Positions 42,809-51,543 of a DNA stretch of 64,000 nt are shown piece after piece. The position numbers and the translations under genes are program-made. The first letter of the stretch is position 1. Each line of letters begins with the position of its first letter. The stretch lies in NCBI RefSeq assembly GCF_022829385.1, contig NZ_JAKSXX010000190.1:23707-87706 (forward strand). Reading direction: 5' to 3'. This DNA comes from Methylobacterium sp. J-070. GTDB lineage: Bacteria; Pseudomonadota; Alphaproteobacteria; Rhizobiales; Beijerinckiaceae. A model generated the notes under the pieces. It did no database searches. It had not been told where the DNA came from and saw only the letters and a list, made by a program, of their open reading frames with translations.

Positions 42809-44397
42809 GTGCCGCGCTGTACGATGTCGTCGTGGTCGGTGCCGGCTCCGCCGGGGCGGCGCTAGCGGCCCGCCTGTCGGAGGATCCGCGTCGTCGGGTA
42901 CTGCTGCTGGAGGCCGGGCGCGACTGGCGTTCGCACGAGGCCCCGCCGGCCCTGCGGTCGGCCAACATCATCCCGTTCATGTACGATCCGGCGCATCAGG
43001 CGGACTGGCAGTGGCCGGGGCTGATGAGCCGGCGCACCCGTGCGCAGGAGCCCCGCTTCTACTGGCGCGGTCGCGCGCTCGGCGGCAGTTCGACGGTCAA
43101 CGCGCAGATCGCGATCCGCGGTGTCCCAGCGGCCTTCGACGCCTGGGCGGAGCAGGGCTGCACCGGATGGTCTTCCGCGGATGTGCTGCCCCTCTTCGAC
43201 CGAATCGAAGACGATGCCGATTTCGGCCTGGAGGACGGCTGCCGTCGCGGCGGTCCGCTCCCCGTGTATCGCGCGAAGGCGGATGCCTGGGGCGCGGTGG
43301 ATCTGGGGCTCCGCGCGGCCGCCCTCGCAGCCGGCCATCCCTGGAAGGTGGATCTCAACGCGCCGACGGGCGAGGGCGTCTCGTGCAACCCGATCAACAG
43401 CCGCAACGGTCACCGGGTCACCACCAATGACGGCTACCTGGAGCCGGCCCGCGGCCGGCCGAACCTCGAGATCCGCTGCGAGGCCCTGGTCGACCGCGTC
43501 CTGTTCGAGGGCCACCGGGCCGTTGGCCTGCGCGTACGCTTCGGAGCGGAGCCCTGGACCGAGATCCATGGCCGCGAGATCGTGCTCTGCGCCGGCGCCG
43601 TCCACAGCCCGGCCATCCTGATGCGCTCCGGGATCGGCCCGGCCGAGCCGCTGCGCGCCCTCGGCATCCCCGTCCGGCAGGCACACGAGGCGGTCGGCCG
43701 CCACTTCATGGACCATCCGATCCTGCGGGCGACACTGGATCTGAAGCCGGGTCACCGGGCGCTTGCCCCGGATGCACGCCACACCAACTGCTGCGTCACC
43801 TATTCGAGCGGCCTCGCGGGCGGCGGGGAGCGCGACATGATCTTCGTCGCCTACAATCATCGGACCCTGACCGGGCCGGAGCCGACGCCGCAGGGCGCGA
43901 TCGGCGTCGGCCTCTACGAGGCGTTCTCGCGCGGGACGCTCCACCTCACCGCGGCCGATCCGGAGGCCAACCCGGTCATCGAGGAGAACATGCTCGATGA
44001 CCCGCGCGATCGCCTGCGGATGCGCGACGCGGTGCGCCGTCTGGCAGGCCTGACCGAGCATCCGGCCCTGGCCGATCTCGCGACGGCGATCCGGTTCGGC
44101 GAGAGCCCGCTCGCGATCGGTGACGCCGCGCGCCTTCCGGACGCGGACCTCGATGCCCTGATGCTCGCCGAGGCCGGCGACATCCAGCACGCCGCCGGCA
44201 CGTGCCGCATGACCGGCCGGCAGGACCCGTCCGGGGTCGTCGATCCCGATCTCAAGGTTCGTGGACTCGCTGGGCTGCGGGTTTGCGACGCCTCCATCAT
44301 GCCGAGCGATTGCCGGGCCAACCTGCACTTCACCTGCGTGATGATCGGCGAAAATCTTGCGCGGCGGATGCGTGAGGCGAGGGCTGGATCGTCTTGA
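42805..44397 (+). CDS. GMC-family FAD oxidoreductase (alcohol/choline dehydrogenase type)
   Basis: 530 residues. FAD motif VVVGAGSAGAALAARLSED at the start, the GMC-1 stretch RGRALGGSSTVNAQIAIRG, GMC-2 LCAGAVHSPAILMRSGIG, and the C-terminal active-site pair H462 (QHAAGTCRM) and N506 (ANLHFT). Full length for a choline dehydrogenase-like enzyme. It oxidises an alcohol to an aldehyde or ketone with FAD; the substrate presumably enters through the linked ABC system. It sits between the two binding-protein genes and is translationally coupled to the first. It has no signal peptide. Confidence 0.9.
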   Translation: MSAALYDVVVVGAGSAGAALAARLSEDPRRRVLLLEAGRDWRSHEAPPALRSANIIPFMYDPAHQADWQWPGLMSRRTRAQEPRFYWRGRALGGSSTVNAQIAIRGVPAAFDAWAEQGCTGWSSADVLPLFDRIEDDADFGLEDGCRRGGPLPVYRAKADAWGAVDLGLRAAALAAGHPWKVDLNAPTGEGVSCNPINSRNGHRVTTNDGYLEPARGRPNLEIRCEALVDRVLFEGHRAVGLRVRFGAEPWTEIHGREIVLCAGAVHSPAILMRSGIGPAEPLRALGIPVRQAHEAVGRHFMDHPILRATLDLKPGHRALAPDARHTNCCVTYSSGLAGGGERDMIFVAYNHRTLTGPEPTPQGAIGVGLYEAFSRGTLHLTAADPEANPVIEENMLDDPRDRLRMRDAVRRLAGLTEHPALADLATAIRFGESPLAIGDAARLPDADLDALMLAEAGDIQHAAGTCRMTGRQDPSGVVDPDLKVRGLAGLRVCDASIMPSDCRANLHFTCVMIGENLARRMREARAGSS

Positions 44398-44524
44398 ACG
44401 CGTGGCGATGGCGTTTCCCCGGTTCTCAGGCCTGCGCCCGTTTCACAGCCCGATGCGTGCGGCCCGATCGTCGTAAAGCTGTCGTGATGGCGGTGTGCCG
44501 ACCAGCCACCTGCAGGTCGAACCG

Positions 44525-44540
44525 GCCATTATAATGCCCG
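44525..44540. promoter_or_regulatory. Palindrome GGCCATTATAATGCCC, candidate promoter/operator of the importer operon
   Basis: A 16-base dyad with one mismatch that includes a perfect TATAAT at 44531-44536, 114 bases before the second binding-protein gene, in the 256-base gap after the GMC gene. The TATAAT could be a -10 element with the dyad as operator; no good -35 box is evident. Confidence 0.5.
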
Positions 44541-44653
44541 TATCGGACGAAGTCAGCCTGATGATGTGCTTGATCCTTCAGGGCAACCGACTGGTTGCAC
44601 GAAACAATACCCTCAATCTTGCGGCGTAATGGATCCGTCGACGTCTCATCTGT

Positions 44654-46321
44654 ATGGCACGCGTGTTGCGAACCGGCCGGACGCTTCAGGAGTTCTCCGG
44701 CTTGCCCCGCACGTTCGACGCGACCAACTTCTCCCGCCGCACGGTTCTGGCGCTTCCCCTCGGCCTCGCAGCAGCCGCGAGCGGCGCCCGCGCCGCCGAG
44801 CCGAAACGCGGGGGCACGATGGTGATGATCGTCCATCCCGAGCCTTCGACCCTGGCCCATTACGCGGTGTCGGCGGGCAACATCCCGCCGATCGCCACGC
44901 AGGTCTACGAGGGGCTGTGCACCTACGACTGGGACCAGAACCCGCAGCCGAACCTCGCGAAGTCTTGGGAGGTCGCCCCCGACGGCAAGACCATCACGTT
45001 CAAGCTGCAGGAGGGCGTGAGCTTCCACAACGGCAAGCCGTTCACCAGCGCCGACGTGCAGTACTCCTTCATGGAGATCCTGAAGAAGTACAATCCGATC
45101 GCGCCGGTCATGCTCGCGGAACTGGTGGCCGTCGACACGCCGGACCCGATGACCGCGATCCTGCGGCTGGCCAATCCGGCGCCCTACATCATGAAGGCGC
45201 TCTCCGGGCGGGACCTGCCGATCCTGTGCCGCTCGGTCTTCGAGGGCACGGACGTCCTCCAGAACCCCAGCGCCAACAAGCCGATCGGCACCGGGCCGTT
45301 CAAGTTCGTGAGCTGGGAGCGGGGCCAGTCCGTGCGCCTGGACCGCAACGAGCAGTACTGGAAGCCCGGCCTGCCGTATCTCAACCGGATCGTCGCCCGG
45401 TTCATCCCGGACGCGGCCACGCGCTCGGCCGCCATGGAGGCGGGGGAGGCGCATTTCGCCGGGTACAGCGCGGTGAACTACGCCGACCTCGCGCGGATGA
45501 AGACCAACCCGATCCTCGATCTGACGACCAAGGGCTACGAGATGACGCCGGCCCAGAGCGTCCTGGAGCTGAACGGCCGTCACCCGCAGCTCCAGAAGAA
45601 GGCGGTGCGCCAGGCGATCGCCTACGCCATCGACCGCAAGGTCATCCTCAAGGACGTGATGTTCGGCTACGGCCTGCCCGCCACCGGCCCGCTCAGCCGC
45701 AAGTTCAAGACCGCCGGCCTCTACACCGACGCCGTCCGCCAGTACGACGTGCCGGACCGGCTGGACATCGCCAACCGGCTGCTCGACGAGGCCGGCGCCC
45801 CGCGCGGCCCGGACGGGACCCGCTTCGCCCTGCACCTGGAGGTGAATTCCTTCGGCGAGCAGTGGCTGCGGCAGGCCGAGTATCTGAAGCAGGCGCTCGC
45901 CGGCGTGGGCATCGCCGTGACGCTCCGCTCGGAGGACACCGCGACCTGGCTGCGGCGCGTCTACACCAACTACGATTACGACCTGAACGAGCCGTTCCTC
46001 AGCCAGGGCGTCGACCCGGTCTACGGATTGAACAAGCAGTTCCTCACCAGCCAGATCCGCAAGGGCGTGACCTTCGTCAACGACACCTTCTATTCGAACC
46101 CCGAGGTCGACCGCATGCTCGGCGAGGGCGCGCGCGAGCCGGACGCCGAGAAGCGCGCCGCGCTCTACAAGGAGGTCCAGCAGATCCTGGCCGAGGACAG
46201 CCCGATGATCTGGCTCATCGACGTGCAGTACGTCAGCGTCTTCAACCGGCGCCTCAAGGACCACACGACCGGCCCCCTCGGAACCCAGCAAGCCTTCGAG
46301 CGGGCCTGGATGGACAAGTAG
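44654..46321 (+). CDS. Family-5 periplasmic peptide/solute-binding protein (DppA type), second copy
   Basis: 555 residues. The N-terminus has a twin-arginine signal (FSRRTVLALPLGLAAAASGARA) about 27 residues in. The mature part shows family-5 features: HPEPSTLAHYAVSAGNIPPIATQVYEGLCTY, LQEGVSFHNGKPFTSADVQYS and RQAIAYAIDRKVI. It heads the operon with the two permeases and fused ATPase (gap of four bases to the first permease). It is not a tandem duplicate of the first copy; the two proteins differ widely in sequence. Confidence 0.92.
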   Translation: MARVLRTGRTLQEFSGLPRTFDATNFSRRTVLALPLGLAAAASGARAAEPKRGGTMVMIVHPEPSTLAHYAVSAGNIPPIATQVYEGLCTYDWDQNPQPNLAKSWEVAPDGKTITFKLQEGVSFHNGKPFTSADVQYSFMEILKKYNPIAPVMLAELVAVDTPDPMTAILRLANPAPYIMKALSGRDLPILCRSVFEGTDVLQNPSANKPIGTGPFKFVSWERGQSVRLDRNEQYWKPGLPYLNRIVARFIPDAATRSAAMEAGEAHFAGYSAVNYADLARMKTNPILDLTTKGYEMTPAQSVLELNGRHPQLQKKAVRQAIAYAIDRKVILKDVMFGYGLPATGPLSRKFKTAGLYTDAVRQYDVPDRLDIANRLLDEAGAPRGPDGTRFALHLEVNSFGEQWLRQAEYLKQALAGVGIAVTLRSEDTATWLRRVYTNYDYDLNEPFLSQGVDPVYGLNKQFLTSQIRKGVTFVNDTFYSNPEVDRMLGEGAREPDAEKRAALYKEVQQILAEDSPMIWLIDVQYVSVFNRRLKDHTTGPLGTQQAFERAWMDK

Positions 46322-46325
46322 TCCC

Positions 46326-47297
46326 GTGCGGCTCGCGCGTTTCCTCGGCTACCGGCTGCTGCTGTCGATCCCGGTGGTGCTCGGCATCGTCGTGCTCAAC
46401 TTCTTCCTGATCCACCTCGCCCCCGGCGACGCGGCCTCCGTGCTGGCCGGCGAGAGCGGGGCGGCGAGCCCCGAATACATGGAGCAGCTGCGCCACAAGT
46501 TCGGCCTCGACCAGCCGCTCGCCACGCAGTTCGGCGTCTACCTGCTGAACATGCTCCACCTCGATCTCGGCTACTCGTTCCGCAACGACAGCCCGGTGGG
46601 AAGCCTGATCGTCGACCGGCTCTGGCCCACCGGGCTGCTGATGCTGACCGCCTTCGCGGCCGCGCTGGTGATCGGGACGCTCCTCGGCCTCGTGGCCGCG
46701 ACCGGGCGCAATTCCTGGCGCGACGCACTCATCTCCCTCGTCAGCCTCGTGGCCTACGCGACCCCGGGCTTCTGGCTCGGGCTGATGATGATCGTGGTCT
46801 TCGCCATCCGCCTCGGCTGGCTGCCCACCAGCGGCTACGACACGGTCGGCGCCGACAACGAGGGCTGGGACGAGGTCTGGGACGTCGGCCGCCACCTCGT
46901 CATGCCGGCGGTGGCGCTCGCGCTGTTCTACCTCGCGGTCTACGCCCGGGTGATGCGCGCCTCCGTGCTGGAGCAGGTCGGCATGGACTACGTCACCACC
47001 GCCCGCGCCAAGGGCCAGACCGAGGCCCGGGTGATGACCGGGCACGTCCTGCGCAACGCGCTGCTGCCGGTGGTCACCATGGCGGGCGTGCAGGCCGGTA
47101 ACCTGATCGGCGGCTCGATCGTGGTCGAGACGGTGTTCGGCTGGCCGGGGGTCGGCACGCTGGCCTTCAACGCGCTCCAGTCGCGCGACCTCAACCTGCT
47201 CCTCGGCATCTTCTTCGTCTCCGCCTGCCTCGTGGTGGTGATCAACCTCGCGGTCGACCTCGTCTACGTCTGCCTCGATCCGCGGCTGGAGCTCTAG
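46326..47297 (+). CDS. DppB/OppB-type ABC permease
   Basis: 323 residues from GTG, with six membrane helices. The family opening YRLLLSIPVVLGIVVLNFFL, HLAPGDAAS and the EAA-type loop YVTTARAKGQTEARVMTGHVLRNAL are clear. It forms the inner-membrane channel of a family-5 ABC importer with the next gene product. It starts four bases after the binding-protein stop and ends two bases before the next ATG, so the operon is compact. Confidence 0.92.
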   Translation: MRLARFLGYRLLLSIPVVLGIVVLNFFLIHLAPGDAASVLAGESGAASPEYMEQLRHKFGLDQPLATQFGVYLLNMLHLDLGYSFRNDSPVGSLIVDRLWPTGLLMLTAFAAALVIGTLLGLVAATGRNSWRDALISLVSLVAYATPGFWLGLMMIVVFAIRLGWLPTSGYDTVGADNEGWDEVWDVGRHLVMPAVALALFYLAVYARVMRASVLEQVGMDYVTTARAKGQTEARVMTGHVLRNALLPVVTMAGVQAGNLIGGSIVVETVFGWPGVGTLAFNALQSRDLNLLLGIFFVSACLVVVINLAVDLVYVCLDPRLEL

Positions 47298-47299
47298 CG

Positions 47300-48127
47300 A
47301 TGCGTACGGGCTTGGCGCGGTTCGCGCGCAACCGCCTCGCGCTTGCCGGGGCGATGGTGCTCCTCGGGCTGGTCGCCCTCGTGGCGCTCACGCCGCTCCT
47401 CTATCCGGGCGATCCGTTCGGCCTCGTCGGCCCCGCTCTCCAGCCGCCAGGCGGCCAGTTCCTGCTCGGCACCGACACGCTGGGACGGGACGTGGCCGCG
47501 GAGATCGCGTACGGCGCCCGCACCTCCCTGATCATCGGCCTCAGCGCGACCGGGGCGGCGATCCTGCTCGGGACCCTGATCGGCGGGCTCGCCGGCTACT
47601 ATCGGGGCGGCGTCGAGGTCGCGCTGATGCGGCTCACGGAGTTCTTCCAGACGATCCCCGCCTTCGTGCTGGCGATCCTCATCGTGGCGATCCTGTCGCC
47701 GTCGCTCTCCAGCGAGGTCGTGGCCATCGTGGCCGTCTCCTGGCCCGGCATCGCCCGCCTCGTGCGCGGGGAGTTCGTGGCGCTCGGCGGTCGCGAGTTC
47801 GTGCTGGCCTGCGACGGCCTGGGGGCGGGCGACGCGCGCATCGTCTTCCGCCACATGCTGCCGAACTGCACCGCGGCAATCATCACGGTCGGCACGCTCC
47901 TGATCGGCACGGCGATCCTGATCGAGGCGGGGCTCGCCTTCCTCGGTCTCGGCGATCCCAACGTGATGAGCTGGGGCCTGATCATCAGTTCGGGCCGCGC
48001 GGTCCTCCGGTCGGCGTGGTGGATCTGCACGTTCCCCGGCCTCGCGATCCTGCTGACCGTCCTCGCCATCAACCTCGTCGGGGACGGCTTGAACGAGGTC
48101 CTGAACCCGAGGCTCCGAGAGCGATGA
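47300..48127 (+). CDS. DppC/OppC-type ABC permease
   Basis: 275 residues with five to six membrane helices. The N-terminal FARNRLALAGAMVLLGLVALVAL, then FLLGTDTLGRDVAAEIAYGARTSL (the DppC signature) and a permease loop EFVLACDGLGAGDARIVFRHMLPNC. It heterodimerises with the DppB-type protein. The ATG of the ATPase gene overlaps its stop (ATGA). Confidence 0.92.
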   Translation: MRTGLARFARNRLALAGAMVLLGLVALVALTPLLYPGDPFGLVGPALQPPGGQFLLGTDTLGRDVAAEIAYGARTSLIIGLSATGAAILLGTLIGGLAGYYRGGVEVALMRLTEFFQTIPAFVLAILIVAILSPSLSSEVVAIVAVSWPGIARLVRGEFVALGGREFVLACDGLGAGDARIVFRHMLPNCTAAIITVGTLLIGTAILIEAGLAFLGLGDPNVMSWGLIISSGRAVLRSAWWICTFPGLAILLTVLAINLVGDGLNEVLNPRLRER

Positions 48128-49740
48128 GCGACGCCGTCCTCGAGATCGAGAAACTGACCATCACGCTGCCGCCCGGCGCGGACCGTCCGAATGCCGTCAC
48201 CGATCTGGATCTCGTCCTGCGGCCCGGCGCGGTCACCTGCCTGATCGGCGAGAGCGGATCGGGCAAGTCGATGGTGGCCCGCGCGATCCTCGGGCTGCTC
48301 CCGGGGCCGCGGGTGCGCGTCGCGGGCGGGCGCATCCAGTTCGAGGGGGCGGATCTCGCGGCGATCCCGCCGCGTCAGATGCGGCGCGTCCGGGGCGCGC
48401 GCATCGCGATGATCTTCCAGGAGCCCATGACGGCGCTCAACCCGCTCCACACGATCGGGCGGCAGATCGACGAGGTCCTGCGCATCCACACGACGCTCGG
48501 GCGCGCCGACCGCCGGGCGCGCATCCTCGCGCTCCTCGCGAGCGTCCACTTGCCCGACCCGGACCGGATGCTGCGCGCCTACCCGCACCAGCTCTCGGGC
48601 GGCCAGCGGCAGCGGGCGATGATCGCCATGGCGCTGGCGCTGAACCCGCGGCTGCTCATCGCCGACGAGCCGACCACGGCGCTCGACGTCACCACGCAGG
48701 CGCAGATCCTCCACCTGATCCGCGAGCTGCAGCGCGAGCACGGCACGAGCGTCCTGTTCATCACGCACGATTTCGGCGTCGTGGCCGACATCGCCGACAC
48801 GGTCGCGGTCCTGCAGAAGGGCGTCCTGGTCGAGCAGGGGCCCGCGGCCTCGGTGCTCGGGGCGCCGAAGCATCCCTACACGCGCGCGCTCATCGCCGCC
48901 GTGCCGAAGCTCGCGCCGCCGCCGCGCCGCGCCGCCACCACCGCCCCCCTGGTGGTCGAGGCGCGGCAGGTCGAGAAGACCTACGCGGCCCGCGGCCTGT
49001 TCGGGGGCCGCGTCACCCGGGCCCTCGACGGCGTCGACGTCACGCTGCGGCGGGGCGAGACCCTCGGCCTCGTCGGCGAGAGCGGCTCGGGCAAGAGCAC
49101 GCTCGCCCGGGCGATCACCCGGCTGATGCCCGTCGACAGCGGGGAGATCCTGCTGGCCGGGCACAGCGTCGCCGACCTGAGCCGCCGCCAGATGCGCCCG
49201 CACCGCCGGCGCGTGCAGATGGTGTTCCAGGACCCCTACGGCTCCCTCGATCCGCGCCAGCGCGTGGTCGACATCGTCGCCGAGGGGCCGATCATCCACG
49301 GCACCGAACCCGGGATCGCGCGTGTCCAGGCCTGCGAGATGCTGGCGCTGGTCGGCCTCGACCCCGCGGCGGCGCAGCGCTACCCGCACGCGTTCAGCGG
49401 CGGCCAGCGCCAGCGGATCGGGCTCGCCCGGGCGCTCGCCATGAAGCCCGAGATCCTGGTGGCCGACGAACCGGTCTCGGCCCTGGACGTCTCCGTGCAG
49501 GCGCAGGTCCTGGCGCTGCTCGCCGACATCAAGGCGCGGCTGCATCTCAGCATGCTGTTCGTGACCCACGATCTCCGGGTCGCGCTGCAGATCTGCGACC
49601 GGATCGCCGTGATGCGGTCCGGTCAGGTGGTCGAGGTCGCGCCCACGGCCGAGATCTACTTCGCGCCCAAGCACCCCTACACGAAGGCGCTGTTCGCCGC
49701 CGTGCCCGGCGCCCAATGGCAGGAATCGATCCCAGCATGA
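48124..49740 (+). CDS. Fused DppD-DppF ABC ATPase of the peptide-type importer
   Basis: 538 residues carrying both ATPase units. First Walker A GESGSGKS at 42-49 and signature LSGGQRQR at 157-164; second Walker A at 318-325 and signature FSGGQRQR at 424-431. Each half has its own Q-loop (FQEPMTALNP and FQDPYGSLDP) and Walker B. The KHPYTRALIAAVP and KHPYTKALFAAVP tails are the DppD/F C-termini. It couples ATP hydrolysis to import by the two permeases. The amidase gene overlaps its stop by four bases. Confidence 0.93.
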   Translation: MSDAVLEIEKLTITLPPGADRPNAVTDLDLVLRPGAVTCLIGESGSGKSMVARAILGLLPGPRVRVAGGRIQFEGADLAAIPPRQMRRVRGARIAMIFQEPMTALNPLHTIGRQIDEVLRIHTTLGRADRRARILALLASVHLPDPDRMLRAYPHQLSGGQRQRAMIAMALALNPRLLIADEPTTALDVTTQAQILHLIRELQREHGTSVLFITHDFGVVADIADTVAVLQKGVLVEQGPAASVLGAPKHPYTRALIAAVPKLAPPPRRAATTAPLVVEARQVEKTYAARGLFGGRVTRALDGVDVTLRRGETLGLVGESGSGKSTLARAITRLMPVDSGEILLAGHSVADLSRRQMRPHRRRVQMVFQDPYGSLDPRQRVVDIVAEGPIIHGTEPGIARVQACEMLALVGLDPAAAQRYPHAFSGGQRQRIGLARALAMKPEILVADEPVSALDVSVQAQVLALLADIKARLHLSMLFVTHDLRVALQICDRIAVMRSGQVVEVAPTAEIYFAPKHPYTKALFAAVPGAQWQESIPA

Positions 49741-50918
49741 CAGCCGAGCAACCGATTTCGACGGATCCCTTCCTGCCCGGGCCGCGCGTCCGCGTCGCGG
49801 GATCCGCGGCGGGACCGCTCGCCGGCCTCACCTTCGCCGTCAAGGACCTGATCGACGTCGCCGACACCCCCACCGGGGGCGGCAACCCGGACTGGCCGCG
49901 GGTCTACCCGACGCCGACCCGCCACGCCGGCGTGGTGCGGACGCTGCTCGATGCGGGCGCCTCCGTGGTGGGCAAGACCGTGACCGACGAGGTCTCGCTG
50001 GGCATCCTCGGCGAGAACGCCCACGACGGCACGCCGCTCAATCCCGCGGCGCCCGATCGGGTACCCGGCGGCTCGTCCAGCGGCTCTGCCTCCGCGGTGG
50101 CGGCGGGCGCCTGCGATTTCGCCCTGGGCACGGATACCGGCGGCTCCGTGCGCGTGCCGGCGAGCTTCTGCGGCCTCTACGGCATCCGGCCGACGCACGG
50201 CCGCATCGACTTTTCCGGGATCTGCGTGCAGGCGCCGAGCTCGGATACCTGCGGCTGGTTCGCCCGGGACGCGGTGACCTTCGCGCGGGTCGGCGCGGTG
50301 CTGTTCGGCCGAGGGATGCCGGACCACCTGCCGCGCACGCTGCTCGTGGCCGCCGACGCGCTCGGCTTCGCCGACGCCGCGGTTCAGGAGGCACTGGCTC
50401 CGCAGATCGATCGTCTGGCTTCCCTGATCGGCAATCGCCGCGACGTGACGTTGGCGCCGCAGGGCCTGTCCGTGTGGCAACGGGCCCAGCGCGTCCTGCA
50501 GAGCAGCGAGGCGTGGCAGACCTTCGAGCCCTGGCTCGATGCCTGCAATCCCCGCATGGCCTTCTCGGTCGCCCGATCGTTGATCCAGGGCTCGATGATG
50601 ACCGACGCCGAGCGGAGCGCCGCGGGCCTGATGCGGATCGAGGCCCGGGCGCGCCTCGCCCGGCTTCTGCCCCCCGGCACGATCCTGTGCCTTCCGACCA
50701 CGCCGTTCCCGGCGCCCCTGCGCGGGCTGCCGCTCGGCGAACTGCATCCCCTGCGGGAGCGCATCGCCTGCCTGACGAGCCACGGCGGCCTCACCGGCGT
50801 CCCGCAGGTCAATCTGCCGGGCGCACAAGTCGACGGCGCTCCGGTCGGCCTGTCGATCCTCGGTGCGCGTGGAACCGACCTCGACCTGATCCGCACCGCG
50901 GTCGCCCTGGAGGCCTGA
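49737..50918 (+). CDS. Amidase-signature family amidase
   Basis: 393 residues from the ATG at 49737, which overlaps the ATPase stop. The Ser-cisSer-Lys triad is visible as K36 (FAVKDLID), S113 in GGSSSGSAS and nucleophile S137 in GTDTGGSVRVP. It hydrolyses a C-N amide bond. It is shorter than AtzE or GatA but keeps the whole catalytic core. Linkage to the importer and to an AtzH/HpxZ-like protein suggests an amide, ureido or carbamoyl substrate from the periplasm. Cytoplasmic. Confidence 0.9.
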   Translation: MTAEQPISTDPFLPGPRVRVAGSAAGPLAGLTFAVKDLIDVADTPTGGGNPDWPRVYPTPTRHAGVVRTLLDAGASVVGKTVTDEVSLGILGENAHDGTPLNPAAPDRVPGGSSSGSASAVAAGACDFALGTDTGGSVRVPASFCGLYGIRPTHGRIDFSGICVQAPSSDTCGWFARDAVTFARVGAVLFGRGMPDHLPRTLLVAADALGFADAAVQEALAPQIDRLASLIGNRRDVTLAPQGLSVWQRAQRVLQSSEAWQTFEPWLDACNPRMAFSVARSLIQGSMMTDAERSAAGLMRIEARARLARLLPPGTILCLPTTPFPAPLRGLPLGELHPLRERIACLTSHGGLTGVPQVNLPGAQVDGAPVGLSILGARGTDLDLIRTAVALEA

Positions 50919-51323
50919 ATGGACGTGACTGTGAACCGCCCCGAGGTCGTGGCCGAGATTACCGCCCTGTTCGAGCGCTACGAGCGGGCGCTCGTCGACA
51001 AGGATGTCGCCGTGCTCGACGAGACCTTCTGGGACAGTCCGCACACGATCCGCTACGCCCTCCATGAGAACTGCTACGGCTTTGCCGAGGTCCACGCCGC
51101 ACGCGTCGCAGCCGATCCGCCGCCGGGGGGGACCAAGGAGGCGCGGATCCGGCTGGAGATCCTGACGCTCGGGAACGACTTCGCCACGGTCAATCTGGAG
51201 TTCAAGCCGCGCGGCAAGCCCGGCATCGGGCGTCAAAGCCAGACTTGGATGCGCCTACCCGACCGCGGTTGGAAGGTGGTGTCCGCTCACGTGTCAATCA
51301 TGCCGGCTGCGGATCGCTTATAG
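50919..51323 (+). CDS. AtzH/HpxZ-like (DUF3225) protein, SnoaL/NTF2 fold
   Basis: 134 residues directly after the amidase stop. It has the DUF3225 pattern: EITALFERYERALVDKDVAVLDETFW, RYALHENCYGFAEVHAAR, and the C-terminal RQSQTWMRLPDRGWKVVSAHVS. The protein is a small NTF2-like cone. Family members are encoded with amidases in oxalurate (hpx), cyanuric acid/biuret and similar ureido-compound pathways, some with a hydrolase role. It supports a ureide or carbamoyl substrate for this operon. Exact reaction unknown. Confidence 0.85.
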   Translation: MDVTVNRPEVVAEITALFERYERALVDKDVAVLDETFWDSPHTIRYALHENCYGFAEVHAARVAADPPPGGTKEARIRLEILTLGNDFATVNLEFKPRGKPGIGRQSQTWMRLPDRGWKVVSAHVSIMPAADRL

Positions 51324-51543
51324 GCCGTAGGCGGGCTGCTTTCCTGTCAGTTTTTCTCCGAAGCAGCCATTCCGCGCACGGCCAAGAGTGACTGTGCGCT
51401 GCCGCTTGCCCAGGCTCTTTGAGGCCGTCGCAACGTTTTGAAGCGGGCGCGGCTATGCCATGCTCCTTCGTCCGGAAGACCGGATTGAAAGCGCAACCGA
51501 GCTGTTCAGCCCCGGGCTGGAGCCGGGTCGGAGCGAGGCAAGC

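Noticed and set aside
44426..46291. 621-codon open frame antisense to the second binding protein
   Set aside because: Composition and lack of motifs show it is a GC shadow of the real plus-strand gene.
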